A stretch of DNA of 58,001 bases from JAGWRI01 sp035700805 (GCA_035700805.1 DASSOG010000016.1:1-58001), one strand, 5' to 3'; counted from the first letter of the stretch, positions 1 through 8,234 are shown. Numbers and translations are program-made. The notes: a model not told the origin generated them from the sequence alone.

Positions 1-403
1 GCTCGGCCCCGGCCAATACGACAAGTGAGAAGCCGCCCGACCGCAGCAGATCCTCCGCGGAGCGCAGCGCGTTGAGCCGGCTGGACGGCCGCACGAGTAG
101 GGGGCCCTCGTCCCAGAAGGCGCCGGCCACGCTGCCCGCCGAGTCAATCCAGGCGGAACGCTCGCCGGCGGCCAGTACCCCGTGACAGGCGGCGCGGAGG
201 ATGGCCGTGGCCCCGCCATGTGGCCGCCACACCGAAAGCCGCCCGCGTGGCAGCCCGCCGCTGGGCAGCGCCTGGTCCAGCTCGGCGATGCCGGTGGCCA
301 ACTGGGGCGCGGCCCGCCGAGTGATGGGCGACGCGTCGGGAAACCGCTCGTCGAGCAGCGCCCGGAGGGCGGTCAGATCGCGGGCGGAAGCGGCACTTGA
401 CAT
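1..403 (-). CDS. imuA: ImuA/SulA-like RecA-fold protein, 3' end outside window
   Basis: The minus-strand frame opens with ATG at 403 and runs off the left edge (134 codons visible). The translation has the layout of ImuA-type proteins: a short helical N-terminus (ARDLTALRALLDERFPD), the segment TGIAELDQALPSGGLPRGRL typical of the RecA-like core of this family, then a hydrophobic strand-turn pattern. ImuA proteins work with the Y-family polymerase ImuB and DnaE2 in SOS mutagenesis; those genes would lie outside the window. No clear Shine-Dalgarno precedes the ATG. A direct repeat TTCG-N7-TTCG sits just upstream of the start. The assignment is by remembered family pattern; a SulA/RecA-like annotation would be equivalent. 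Confidence 0.65.
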   Translation of the reverse strand, partial: MSSAASARDLTALRALLDERFPDASPITRRAAPQLATGIAELDQALPSGGLPRGRLSVWRPHGGATAILRAACHGVLAAGERSAWIDSAGSVAGAFWDEGPLLVRPSSRLNALRSAEDLLRSGGFSLVVLAGAE

Positions 404-505
404 ACCCGAAGAAATACCGAAGATTGCAGGTGGGCGGAAGGGGCACTACGGGTGCTTACTTTGGTGTCGCCCCATTACCCCCCCGATGCTTTTCCCGCGC
501 TTGCG

Positions 506-663
506 TTATGGCGCGGCACATCCAAGCCACGTATCTGGGTTCCGGTGCCCGTGGATGACGCCAACGACACTTACTACCGACGCATATTCCTTAGTAGTAG
601 ACCGCGTACGGAAAATGACGCAGTAGCACCCGCCGCAAGTGCCCGCGCTCGGATACAGAGCAC
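506..663 (-). pseudogene. remnant of a RelE/ParE-type toxin, deleted and frameshifted
   Basis: Directly after the antitoxin stop, one frame reads RGHLRRVLLRHFPYAVYY and hits TAA at 591-593. In the +1 frame the sequence continues as KEYASVVSVVGVIHGHRNPD, then TW and eight more residues to TAA at 506-508. Joined, these give the C-terminal half of a ParE/RelE toxin: the LRR..LLR.FPY.VYY strand followed by the V..V.H..R.P..W ending. A single extra base in the repetitive TAG triplets at 591-600 explains the shift. The N-terminal half expected between the antitoxin and this point is absent, because only about 20 codons precede the FPYAVYY motif. I infer an inactivated toxin. Confidence 0.7.
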
Positions 664-669
664 GGCCAC

Positions 670-888
670 CTACCGCATCCGCGCGCGGAGCTCATCGTGG
701 AGGTCAGCCCACGAAACGCCCGCACCCGGCTCCGCATCGGCCTCTGCCTCACGGCGGTGCAGCTCGGCGGCAAGAGCCGGTGAGAGGGGGGCCGCAGCGA
801 CCGGATCAAGGCTGTCCCAGAGCCATCCGATGAGTTCGATGCGCTCCTCAGCGGTGAGGGATTCCAAGGCCTGCGAACGGTGAATCAT
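670..888 (-). CDS. putative addiction module component (antitoxin)
   Basis: This 72-residue protein carries the LTAEERIELIGWLWDSL segment seen in the addiction-module antitoxin family (PF09720/TIGR02574), then an acidic middle and a VSWADLHDELRARMR end. I start it at ATG 888 (MIHRSQALES), which fits the family length; an in-frame start at 948 would add 20 residues unlike the family. Such antitoxins neutralise a downstream RelE/ParE toxin and usually autoregulate. Here the downstream partner survives only as a broken fragment, so the gene looks like an orphan antitoxin. Confidence 0.75.
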   Translation of the reverse strand: MIHRSQALESLTAEERIELIGWLWDSLDPVAAAPLSPALAAELHRREAEADAEPGAGVSWADLHDELRARMR

Positions 889-997
889 GGCACGAAGGAT
901 GGCCGATCGATTGTCGAACTGCAACATCCCCCCACGTCGCCATAACACTCACGTGATCCCAGACTGCGATAGATAAAGCGTATTTGTCGCCAGGGCC

Positions 998-1036
998 AAA
1001 AAACGGGCCGGCACCCCCGTCGAGGGTGCCGGCCCG
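998..1036 (-). terminator. intrinsic terminator after the lipoprotein/membrane-protein pair
   Basis: A 13-bp perfect stem (CGGGCCGGCACCC with its complement) at 1004-1036 is followed on the minus strand by six T residues (998-1003). It lies 25 bp after the stop of the 75-aa membrane protein. Stem, loop flank and the adjacent GTGCAC are nearly identical to a hairpin at 2562-2590. Confidence 0.85.
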
Positions 1037-1060
1037 TGCACTCCTGTGGTTGAGTCGCGA

Positions 1061-1288
1061 CTACGGGGCCTGCGTCTGTTCCGGCTCAGACGTCCGACGG
1101 AGCTGCCGCTTGCGGTGCCAGCGATCAAGCAACGTAAGACCAATTCCCGCGCCAATGGCTCCTGGGAGTGACTCACCCCGCGGGAACTGAAATAGCAGTG
1201 TGCAGATGCCAACAACGCCAACGACGATCTCCACGAACAGCCATAGAGAGTAGGTCAGCGTCACATTCTCTCTGCCGCGATCGATCAT
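1061..1288 (-). CDS. small two-helix membrane protein, unknown function
   Basis: The 75-residue product has a hydrophobic helix (LTYSLWLFVEIVVGVVGICTL, about residues 11-33), a short linker and a second glycine-rich hydrophobic stretch (LPGAIGAGIGLTLLD), then a basic, polar tail with KRQLRRTSEPE. GGGGAG lies about 6 bases before ATG 1288, a good ribosome-binding site. It begins 19 bp after the lipoprotein gene stop in the same direction and both end at the terminator at 998-1036, so they are probably co-transcribed. I do not recognise the family. Confidence 0.65.
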   Translation of the reverse strand: MIDRGRENVTLTYSLWLFVEIVVGVVGICTLLFQFPRGESLPGAIGAGIGLTLLDRWHRKRQLRRTSEPEQTQAP

Positions 1289-1307
1289 GATTTCTCCCCA
1301 TTAACCA

Positions 1308-2378
1308 TCAGTGGAAGATTGCGCACCACAGGTGCTCGGCCGACTGCGCCACCGCATCCACCATCGATCCGGTCGCTCCGCCATCTAAGGCACCCGGTAG
1401 CGCCCCGATTCCGCCTGCCATAACCCCCACCCGTGCTCCAAGGAGCGCCCCACCGACGTCCATACCCACCAACTCACCCCAGTTCCAATCCGTTGAGCAG
1501 TGTATCACCGAGGCGAACCGAAAGTTCAGGCGACGGCGGCTCGGTGGCGCGAACATCGTTGGCTCCGGCAGGTCTTTTGGCCCAACGCAATCATCGAACG
1601 TATCCTGTTCCGACTCTGTGGAATTCTCGTAGCACGAACCATAGTCGGACGCGAACCCCGAATCATATGAATCGGCCTCACCACCTGTCCAGTCCTCGTA
1701 CGAAGACTGAGCCACGGATGCCACGGCCTCCACGATTTCTGCATCGTCCCCGGTGGACAGGGTATCCGCAGTTGCCACGATTGGCGAGAGCAGCGAGGCC
1801 AGGTTGTTCGCACTCGTGGCCATGTCCACCGCGGTGCTGATTTCATCTACCAGGTCCTGTGCGTCCGCCGAAATCGTGACTCCACTGTCCTCAGGCGTTG
1901 CGGGCGATCGCGATGCAGCAAAACGGGGCCGTAAGCCATTGGACGTCGAGGCAGTCAAGGCGTTACCAGCTGTAGACATGAGGCGGCGCACCAGTGGCGA
2001 CTTCTCACAAAAGGTGCCCGCAAGCCCGGCTGCCGCCGGCAGGTAGAGCGCGTTTGTGGGTGGCGCCGACTCCGGGAATAGGTCGCGACGACCGGCGACG
2101 TATTTGATGATGTCCGCACATATATCGCCCGAATAGTTGTGCCGCGAGAGCATCCGGTGTACGTATCCGTGAAGGAGCGCCGTGTGCGCGCGGCCCACCC
2201 GATCCACCGGGTTCGACGCATGAAATCGCGCCGCGGCGCCCATCTGCGATGGCACGGAGTTGCTGATGGCACTCGATGGTGGTGCGGCCGGAATCCGCTC
2301 TGAGTTGCATGCCCCGAGCAGAAGCCCGCCGCCGGCCACGACAAGTGTGCTTGCCGCTGTTATTACGGATCTCCGCAT
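1308..2378 (-). CDS. predicted lipoprotein with C-terminal glycine-zipper segment, unknown function
   Basis: The start is ATG 2378: GGAGGATCA precedes it and the product begins with a lipoprotein signal (MRRSVITAASTLVVAGG, lipobox LLGAC). The open frame upstream to 2597 runs through a hairpin and is not protein-like. The 356-residue protein has a low-complexity acidic middle rich in Ser, Asp and Glu (about 225-265), several cysteines, and a C-terminal run rich in small residues (GGALLGARVGVMAGGIGALP) that could insert in or associate with a membrane. It may share a transcript with the small membrane protein downstream. No domain was recognised. Confidence 0.7.
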   Translation of the reverse strand: MRRSVITAASTLVVAGGGLLLGACNSERIPAAPPSSAISNSVPSQMGAAARFHASNPVDRVGRAHTALLHGYVHRMLSRHNYSGDICADIIKYVAGRRDLFPESAPPTNALYLPAAAGLAGTFCEKSPLVRRLMSTAGNALTASTSNGLRPRFAASRSPATPEDSGVTISADAQDLVDEISTAVDMATSANNLASLLSPIVATADTLSTGDDAEIVEAVASVAQSSYEDWTGGEADSYDSGFASDYGSCYENSTESEQDTFDDCVGPKDLPEPTMFAPPSRRRLNFRFASVIHCSTDWNWGELVGMDVGGALLGARVGVMAGGIGALPGALDGGATGSMVDAVAQSAEHLWCAIFH

Positions 2379-2561
2379 TGATCCTCCAGCAAGACATGTG
2401 GGTGATTGCGCAGAATCCAGCTGTAGGAACCATCGCCGATCCCGCACGAGCTTTGCCGTTCGCCGTGGTAGGCGAAAGGGCACATGCGCGCCCAAAGGGG
2501 CCGATTTGCGCCAAAGCGCACGAAACGCGACAGGGCAGCGCCATGTCGTAGGCGCGGAACA

Positions 2562-2590
2562 GGCCGGCACCCCCTTCGGGGATGCCGGCC
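2562..2590 (-). terminator. hairpin after the S9 peptidase gene, second copy of the 998-1036 element
   Basis: GGCCGGCA-CCCC pairs with GGGG-A-TGCCGGCC around a TTC loop, 32 bp beyond the S9 peptidase stop. It repeats the hairpin at 1004-1036, including the flanking GTGCACTC, in the same orientation. The downstream T run is weak (TGTTCC), so termination efficiency is uncertain. Confidence 0.6.
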
Positions 2591-2622
2591 CGTGCACTCG
2601 TCCCGGTGAGCTGACGCGCCGA

Positions 2623-5202
2623 CTACCGCACCCGCCCCCCGTGGTCGTTCATCTCCGCGCTCCGGTCATACCGATCCCCCAGAAAGTGCGAGGCAAAGAA
2701 CTCCATCATCATCTGCTGGGCATAATCGGCCATGTCACCGTAGCCGTGCGGCTTGCCGGGATAGACCATGAACGAAAACCGCTTGTTGGCCCGGATGAGC
2801 GCATTCACCAGCCGGAAGGTGTTCCCCGGGTGCACGTTGTTGTCCATCAACCCCGTTTCCAGCAGCAGGGCGCCCTTGAGGTTCTTGGCCAGCGCCACGG
2901 TGGTGGGCACATGAATCTCCACCTTGCTGTTGCTGTCGCTGGCGGCCACGCGGCCAAAGTCGCTGGCATCCACGTTCACGCCGCCGCCTCCGCCGCTGCC
3001 GGCACCACCACGCGCGCCCCGGCCACCCCGGCCTCCGCGCGCACTGCTTGTTCCACGTCCTGCCCGGCCTCCACCCGCCGTCGTGCTGTCGCTCGCACTG
3101 TCCCGGCCAGGCACCACCTTGAGGCCATGATATTGCTCGCTCCAGTTCTGGTTGTAGATGTTGTTGTCGTGGTTGCCCGACTCGCTCACACCCACCTTGA
3201 AGAAATCATTATACGGCGGCAGGAGCATGGCGGCCGCGGTCTGGAAGCCGCCACCCGAATGCCCGTAGATGCCCACGCGGTCCAGGTCAATGTACGGATG
3301 CTCGGCGCCCAGCTCCTGGATCACGTACTTCTTGTCGGCCAGGCCGTAGTCGCGAAGGTTGAGGTACCCGTAGGTGTCGTACCAGCGCGACCGCTCGGGG
3401 CTGCCGCCGCGGTTGCCGAAGATCACCACCACAAACCCCAACTGCGCCAACTGCTGCTGGCTGGCTGAAGGCGTGAACCCGGAGGGCACGGATTCGGTCT
3501 GCGGACCCGGGTAGGTGTAGGTGATGATCGGATACTTCCTGGTGGAATCAAAGTCGAAGGGCTTGAACATCACGCCCCACAGGTCGGTCACGCCGTCCTC
3601 GGCCTTTTCCTTGAACACCTCCGGCGGCTTCCACCCCAGCGTCTTCAGCCGCGCGATGTCCATGGTCTCCAGGTCCATCAGCTTCTGCCCCGTGGCGGCG
3701 TCGCGCACCACGGCAGACGGCACGAGGTCCACGCGTGAGGCATTGTCCACCACATACCTGTAAGTGGGTGACACGTCCGCGCTGTGCGTGGCGTCGCCGG
3801 CGTCCACCAGCGTGAAGCCGCTGCCGTCCACGTTCACGCGATAGGTGTGGCTGTAATACGGGTTCTCACCCGGCTCCCGGCCCACGCCGCTCACCCACAC
3901 CACGCCCTTCACCGTATCCACATCCACCAGGCGATCGGCGCGCCACGGCCCGGTGCCCAGGGCGTTCAGCAGCTTGCCGTCGTGGGAGTATCTATAGAAG
4001 TGGCCCCAGCCCGTGCTGTCGGACCACCAGAGGAAGTCGCCGCCCGCCTTGAGGTAGCGTGGGGTCTGCGTCTGCAGCCCGCCCCACGCGCTCTTTTCGG
4101 TGAGGATGGTGGTGATCGCATGGGTCCGGAGGTTGACGTCAATCATCTCCAGCTCGCGCTGCGTCCGGTCCCGGCGCACCAGGCTCAGCACGTCGTGGCC
4201 CGCGTCAGGCCATACGATGTTCATGATGTCCTGATCCTTGTACTTGCTCACGTCCAGCGGCGTCACTGACGAGTCGCCCAGGGTGTAGGTGTACAGCTCC
4301 GCCTGTCCCACGTCGGTCTCGCCGGGCATTGCATAGGGGTACGACATGAGCGTGGGGCGCGGCTCGGAGAGCGTGTTCACCAGGTACAGGTCCTTCACCT
4401 TGCGTTCATCGCTTCGCGTGACGGCAAAGGCCCTGGAGTCCCGCGACCAGGTGACCCGCGCGCGCACCCGCTCGTCCAGCGGGCCGCCGCCACTGCTTCG
4501 CTGCCCCTGGCGGCCGAGCAGCACCGCCGCGGTGTCCAGGTAGCCAAAGCTGCGCTTCAGTTCGCCGTCGAACGAGACCTGCGTGGTGTCCTTGGTGAGC
4601 GTGTCCACGACGAACAGGTTGTGCGCCCGCGCGAACACGAAGTGCGTGCTGTCGGGCGAGAAGTTGCGGAAGTTGCCGCCGCCCAATCCGCCGCGCCCCC
4701 CGGCGCCGTCACCACCGCTGCCCCGCTCGGCGGCACCCGTGCGCTTGAGCGTTGCGGTGGCCAGCGTCCACTCCCACTTGGAACTGTCGGCGGTGAAGGT
4801 GAAGCTCTTGTGGTCCTTGCTGAATTCCACCGACGTGAAGGGCAGGTTGTACGCCTCGTACGCGTGCCCCGACTGCGCGGTGAGCTCGGCGGCCATCTTC
4901 ACGTGATCAAAGAGCGGGCGCTTGAGCTTGAGCGTCGGCACCACGAGGAAGAAGGTGGATCCCGTGTGGTCCTTCCAGTTGTACCACATCGAGTCCGTCT
5001 TGCCAATCCAGTGCGCGTTTACCGAACTGCTATACAGCACCGGCTCCAGGGCCGAGCGGCTGAACTTGTCGGCCAGCGTCCAGTTGGCCTGGTTGGCGGT
5101 GCCGCCCTGCGCCGCGGCAGTTCCGGCGGCAACGGCAAGCAGGGCAAGGGAACGCGCCGCCACGGCAAACGCGCGGCGGCATGAGGCGTGTGGGGCCGAC
5201 AT
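2623..5202 (-). CDS. secreted S9-family prolyl oligopeptidase-like peptidase
   Basis: The 859-residue product starts with a signal peptide (AARSLALLAVAAGTAAAQ). It then has a DPP-IV-type beta-propeller region (about 40-540) and an alpha/beta hydrolase domain. The nucleophile motif GHSGGG places Ser649; Asp787 (GLMDNN) and His819 (GKPHGYG) complete the expected triad. The family removes dipeptides or cleaves after proline in the periplasm or outside the cell. Two Gly/Arg-rich low-complexity loops interrupt the fold: one near 158-180 and a longer one at about 709-741, between the nucleophile and the Asp. GGAG precedes ATG 5202. The gene stands between its own hairpin and the Kup gene. Confidence 0.92.
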   Translation of the reverse strand: MSAPHASCRRAFAVAARSLALLAVAAGTAAAQGGTANQANWTLADKFSRSALEPVLYSSSVNAHWIGKTDSMWYNWKDHTGSTFFLVVPTLKLKRPLFDHVKMAAELTAQSGHAYEAYNLPFTSVEFSKDHKSFTFTADSSKWEWTLATATLKRTGAAERGSGGDGAGGRGGLGGGNFRNFSPDSTHFVFARAHNLFVVDTLTKDTTQVSFDGELKRSFGYLDTAAVLLGRQGQRSSGGGPLDERVRARVTWSRDSRAFAVTRSDERKVKDLYLVNTLSEPRPTLMSYPYAMPGETDVGQAELYTYTLGDSSVTPLDVSKYKDQDIMNIVWPDAGHDVLSLVRRDRTQRELEMIDVNLRTHAITTILTEKSAWGGLQTQTPRYLKAGGDFLWWSDSTGWGHFYRYSHDGKLLNALGTGPWRADRLVDVDTVKGVVWVSGVGREPGENPYYSHTYRVNVDGSGFTLVDAGDATHSADVSPTYRYVVDNASRVDLVPSAVVRDAATGQKLMDLETMDIARLKTLGWKPPEVFKEKAEDGVTDLWGVMFKPFDFDSTRKYPIITYTYPGPQTESVPSGFTPSASQQQLAQLGFVVVIFGNRGGSPERSRWYDTYGYLNLRDYGLADKKYVIQELGAEHPYIDLDRVGIYGHSGGGFQTAAAMLLPPYNDFFKVGVSESGNHDNNIYNQNWSEQYHGLKVVPGRDSASDSTTAGGGRAGRGTSSARGGRGGRGARGGAGSGGGGGVNVDASDFGRVAASDSNSKVEIHVPTTVALAKNLKGALLLETGLMDNNVHPGNTFRLVNALIRANKRFSFMVYPGKPHGYGDMADYAQQMMMEFFASHFLGDRYDRSAEMNDHGGRVR

Positions 5203-5295
5203 GGTCGTGATCTCCGGAAGGGGAGGGTAGGCGTGGCGCCGGACGGGAAATCGGCGCCCAGTGATTTGGCCGCGGGACCAGCGGTTGGGAAGGGG

Positions 5296-7353
5296 CTAGA
5301 ACTCCACCTGCGCGCCCAGCTCCACCACCCGGTTGGAGGGGATGTTGAAGAACTCCGTGGCCGAGCGGGCGTTGCGCGTCATTACGACGAACAGCTTCTT
5401 GCGCCACCGCGCCATCGTCAGCACCGGCCCCTCGTCGGCGTCCTCCGCGGGAGCGCGACCGGTGCGCTTCTCGTTCCGGCGCAGCACCATGATCCGCTCG
5501 CGTCCCAGGTAGAACGTGGTGTCCAGCGCCTTGGCGCGCAGCCCCATCGTGCGCGCGCGGTTGAGCAGGTCGGGCACGTCCGGCGTCTGCATGAAGCCAT
5601 AGGTGGCCGTCAGGCGCCAGAACCCCTCGTCGAACTTTTCCAGCGTCACTCGCTCGTCGCGCGGCACCTCGGGAACCTCCAGGGTGCGGATGGACATGAG
5701 CACCACCTGGTCATGCAGCACCTTGTTGTGCTTCAGGTGGTGCAGCAGCACCAGCGGCACGCCCTTGGGCGACGAGGCCATGAACACGGCCGTGCCTGGC
5801 ACGCGCACCGGCTTGCGACGCATCACGTCTTCCAGGAAGGAATCCAGCGGCAGCGTGCCCGAGTGGAGGATGCGGTTGAGCATGGTGCGCCCGCGCTTCC
5901 ACGTGCTCATCATCGCGAAGATGACGACGGCAATGGCAATGGGCACCCAGCCGCCATGTTCGATCTTGACCAGGTTGGCCGCCATGAACGCCACGTCAAT
6001 CACCAGGAAGCCCGCGGTGAGCGCGCCGGCCTTGAGCCTGGACCACCGCAGGTGCGTGCGCGCCACCGCGTAGAAGAGCAGCGACGTGATGACCATGGTG
6101 CCCGTCACGGCGATGCCGTAGGCCGCGCTCAGGTTGGACGCCGTCTGGAAGCCCAGCACGATGACGATGGTGCCCACGCGCAGCACCTCGTTCACCTCGG
6201 GAATGTAGATCTGCCCCGCCTCTCGGCTGGACGTGTGCACGATGGTGACGCGCGGCGAATAGCCGAGCTGCACGCTCTGCCGCATGAGCGAGAACGCCCC
6301 CGAGATCAACGCCTGCGATGCCACGATGGCCGCCAGGGTGGCGATGATGAGCAGCGGGTACACCAGCACCCGCGGCGCCAGCATGTAGAACGGGTTTGCG
6401 GTGGCGGCCGGATTGCGCAGCAGCACCGCTCCCTGCCCGAAGTAGTTGAGCAGCAGCGCGGGGAGCACGAACCCGAACCAGACCAGCCGGATGGGGCGCT
6501 TGCCAAAGTGCCCCATGTCCGCGTACAGCGCTTCGGCCCCGGTGACGGCCAGCACCACGGCGCCCAGGATCAGGAAGCCGCCAGTGCCGTGGTCCAGGAA
6601 GAACCGGACCGCCCACCAGGGATTGATGGCAAGCAGGATGGCCGGCGCTCTTACGATTTCTGCAAAGCCCAGGGCGCCGATGCTCACGAACCAGATGGTC
6701 ATGATGGGCCCGAAGAACCCGCCAACCCGCGCCGTCCCGTGCTTCTGCAGGCTGAACAGCCCGAACAGGATGATCACGCTGGCCACCACCACCACCGCCG
6801 TGGGCAGGTTGGGCACGGCCACCTGCAATCCCTCCATGGCGCCCAGTACCGAGATGGCCGGGGTGATCATGCCGTCGCCGTAGAGCAGCGCGGCGCCAAA
6901 GAGGCCGAGCACCACCAGGCCGTACGTCCGCGAGCGCGACTGCGTCTCCCGCCCGCGCTGCAACTGCAGCGCCAGCAGCGCCAGGATGCCGCCCTCTCCG
7001 CGGTTGTCGGCCCGCATGATGTACACCAGGTACTTCACGCAGATCACCAGGATCAGCGTCCAGACCACGAGCGAGAGCACCCCGTACACATTGGCCGTGG
7101 TCGGCTGGAGGCCGTACTCCGGGTGGAAGCACTCGCGGATGGTGTACAGCGGGCTGGTGCCCAGGTCCCCGAATACCACCCCCAGCGCCACGAGCGACAG
7201 GAACGCCAGCCGCTTGCCCGTGGGGTTGGGATCCACCGGCTCCGGCTCGTCGGGGATCGCGGTGTAGAATCCGCTGGACGGCCGGCCCGACGCGTCCGTG
7301 TGGGTGTCTTCTGGAGTGGGAGGTTCGCCGGAGCGAGAGGGCTCGACGGGCAT
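5296..7353 (-). CDS. kup: Kup-family potassium uptake permease
   Basis: The product (685 residues from ATG 7353) is a many-helix membrane protein. It begins its conserved part with LVALGVVFGDLGTSPLYTIR, the signature of KUP/HAK potassium transporters, and includes YGDGMITPAISVL and ADMGHFGKRPIR. A 40-residue polar N-terminal extension and a C-terminal soluble part complete it. The family imports K+ with protons. An in-frame upstream start (7413) exists but its extra residues are proline-rich and not family-like; neither start has a strong Shine-Dalgarno. No c-di-AMP riboswitch was recognised upstream. Confidence 0.93.
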   Translation of the reverse strand: MPVEPSRSGEPPTPEDTHTDASGRPSSGFYTAIPDEPEPVDPNPTGKRLAFLSLVALGVVFGDLGTSPLYTIRECFHPEYGLQPTTANVYGVLSLVVWTLILVICVKYLVYIMRADNRGEGGILALLALQLQRGRETQSRSRTYGLVVLGLFGAALLYGDGMITPAISVLGAMEGLQVAVPNLPTAVVVVASVIILFGLFSLQKHGTARVGGFFGPIMTIWFVSIGALGFAEIVRAPAILLAINPWWAVRFFLDHGTGGFLILGAVVLAVTGAEALYADMGHFGKRPIRLVWFGFVLPALLLNYFGQGAVLLRNPAATANPFYMLAPRVLVYPLLIIATLAAIVASQALISGAFSLMRQSVQLGYSPRVTIVHTSSREAGQIYIPEVNEVLRVGTIVIVLGFQTASNLSAAYGIAVTGTMVITSLLFYAVARTHLRWSRLKAGALTAGFLVIDVAFMAANLVKIEHGGWVPIAIAVVIFAMMSTWKRGRTMLNRILHSGTLPLDSFLEDVMRRKPVRVPGTAVFMASSPKGVPLVLLHHLKHNKVLHDQVVLMSIRTLEVPEVPRDERVTLEKFDEGFWRLTATYGFMQTPDVPDLLNRARTMGLRAKALDTTFYLGRERIMVLRRNEKRTGRAPAEDADEGPVLTMARWRKKLFVVMTRNARSATEFFNIPSNRVVELGAQVEF

Positions 7354-7412
7354 GGACAGGGGATGAATCTCCGGGGGTGGTCGCGCGCCGGCCGGTTGGG
7401 CCGGGCCCCTCA

Positions 7413-7447
7413 AAACACGAACGGGTCGCGAAGGGTTCGCGGCCCGT
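7413..7447 (-). terminator. probable terminator of the padR gene
   Basis: ACGGG-T-CGCGAA at 7421-7432 pairs with TTCGCG-G-CCCGT at 7436-7447 around a GGG loop. On the minus strand it is followed by TTCGTGTTTTG. It lies between the PadR stop and the Kup start, so it would separate the two transcripts. Confidence 0.6.
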
Positions 7448-7498
7448 CCGAGAATCTAGCACCCACACCGGTCGCGTCCAGCAACCGGCCCCGATCCC

Positions 7499-8092
7499 CT
7501 ATCCCTTGATTTCGTCGATTTCGGCGGCCGCCCGGTCGAGCACCTGCGCAATCTGCGCCAGCACGTCCGGCTTCTCCGCGTACTTCATGGCCGAGCCCAG
7601 GCTGCTGCGGGCCAGGTGCTTCATGGCCTGGCGCACTTCGCCCATCGAGGAGCTGAAGAACGGCTCGACGGTCTCCTGGATGCGCTCGAAGATGGACTCC
7701 ACCGTGCTGCTGTTCGCCTCCAGGTACTGCTTGCCCTCGGGGGTGATCTCATACACGCGCTTGCCGGCGTCGTCCGTCGCGCGCGCGTATCCCATTTCCT
7801 CCAGCATGGTGAGTGTCGGGTACACCGTGCCGGGGCTGGGCGAGTACGTGCCCTTGGACCGGGCTTCGAGTTCCTTGATGACGTCGTAGCCGTGGCGGGG
7901 CTTCTCGTCGAGCAGTTGCAGGATGACGTACTTCAGGTCGCCCTGATCGAACATGCGCCCCATCCGCCCGCGTCCGCGGGGTCCGTGGCCTCGGCTCCCG
8001 GGCCCTCCGCGCCCCCAGAAGGATCCCGCGAACGCGTCCCAGTCCCACCGGGCCCGGTGCGCGCCGTGGCCGCCGCAATCATGACTGTGCAT
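7499..8092 (-). CDS. PadR-family transcriptional regulator
   Basis: The product carries the PadR winged-helix domain (about 50-125): DLKYVILQLLDEKPRHGYDV, then SPSPGTVYPTLTMLEEMGY and a GKRVYEITPEGK wing. A helical C-terminal dimerisation part follows. I choose ATG 8092 because GGAGGCGAGG lies directly before it; ATG 8104 is the alternative. The first 35 residues are rich in His, Gly and Arg (HSHDCGGHGAHR), possibly metal-binding. PadR proteins often repress nearby efflux genes and themselves; the MacB-type permease lies just upstream, and two palindromes sit immediately before this gene. Confidence 0.9.
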   Translation of the reverse strand: MHSHDCGGHGAHRARWDWDAFAGSFWGRGGPGSRGHGPRGRGRMGRMFDQGDLKYVILQLLDEKPRHGYDVIKELEARSKGTYSPSPGTVYPTLTMLEEMGYARATDDAGKRVYEITPEGKQYLEANSSTVESIFERIQETVEPFFSSSMGEVRQAMKHLARSSLGSAMKYAEKPDVLAQIAQVLDRAAAEIDEIKG

Positions 8093-8116
8093 CCTCGCCT
8101 CCATGGTGATATAGCG

Positions 8117-8152
8117 ACGATATATCGTCAACTCGGCAGAACGATATATCGC
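8117..8152 (-). promoter_or_regulatory. tandem palindromic operators upstream of padR
   Basis: ACGATATATCGT (8117-8128) is a perfect 12-bp palindrome, and ACGATATATCGC (8141-8152) repeats its 10-bp core. Their centres are 24 bp apart, a little over two helix turns, so dimers could bind on one face. Partial copies (GATATAGCG, AGATATAC) flank them. The surrounding DNA is much GC-richer. Their place 25 bp before the padR start suggests autoregulation; this is inferred, not shown. Confidence 0.65.
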
Positions 8153-8234
8153 CAGATATACCTTGTCAACCGTCGGCGTATGTAAGGTCCGCAGAGCCCG
8201 GGCTCACGGATGGGGCGCCATCCCTCCCCCCGCG

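Noticed and set aside
2379..2597. N-terminal extension of the lipoprotein frame
   Set aside because: It begins inside a hairpin terminator and lacks coding character; ATG 2378 has a Shine-Dalgarno and a lipoprotein signal.
5188..7509. 773-codon plus-strand open frame
   Set aside because: It is antisense to the Kup gene and has the same His/Arg/Gln-rich shadow composition with no motif.
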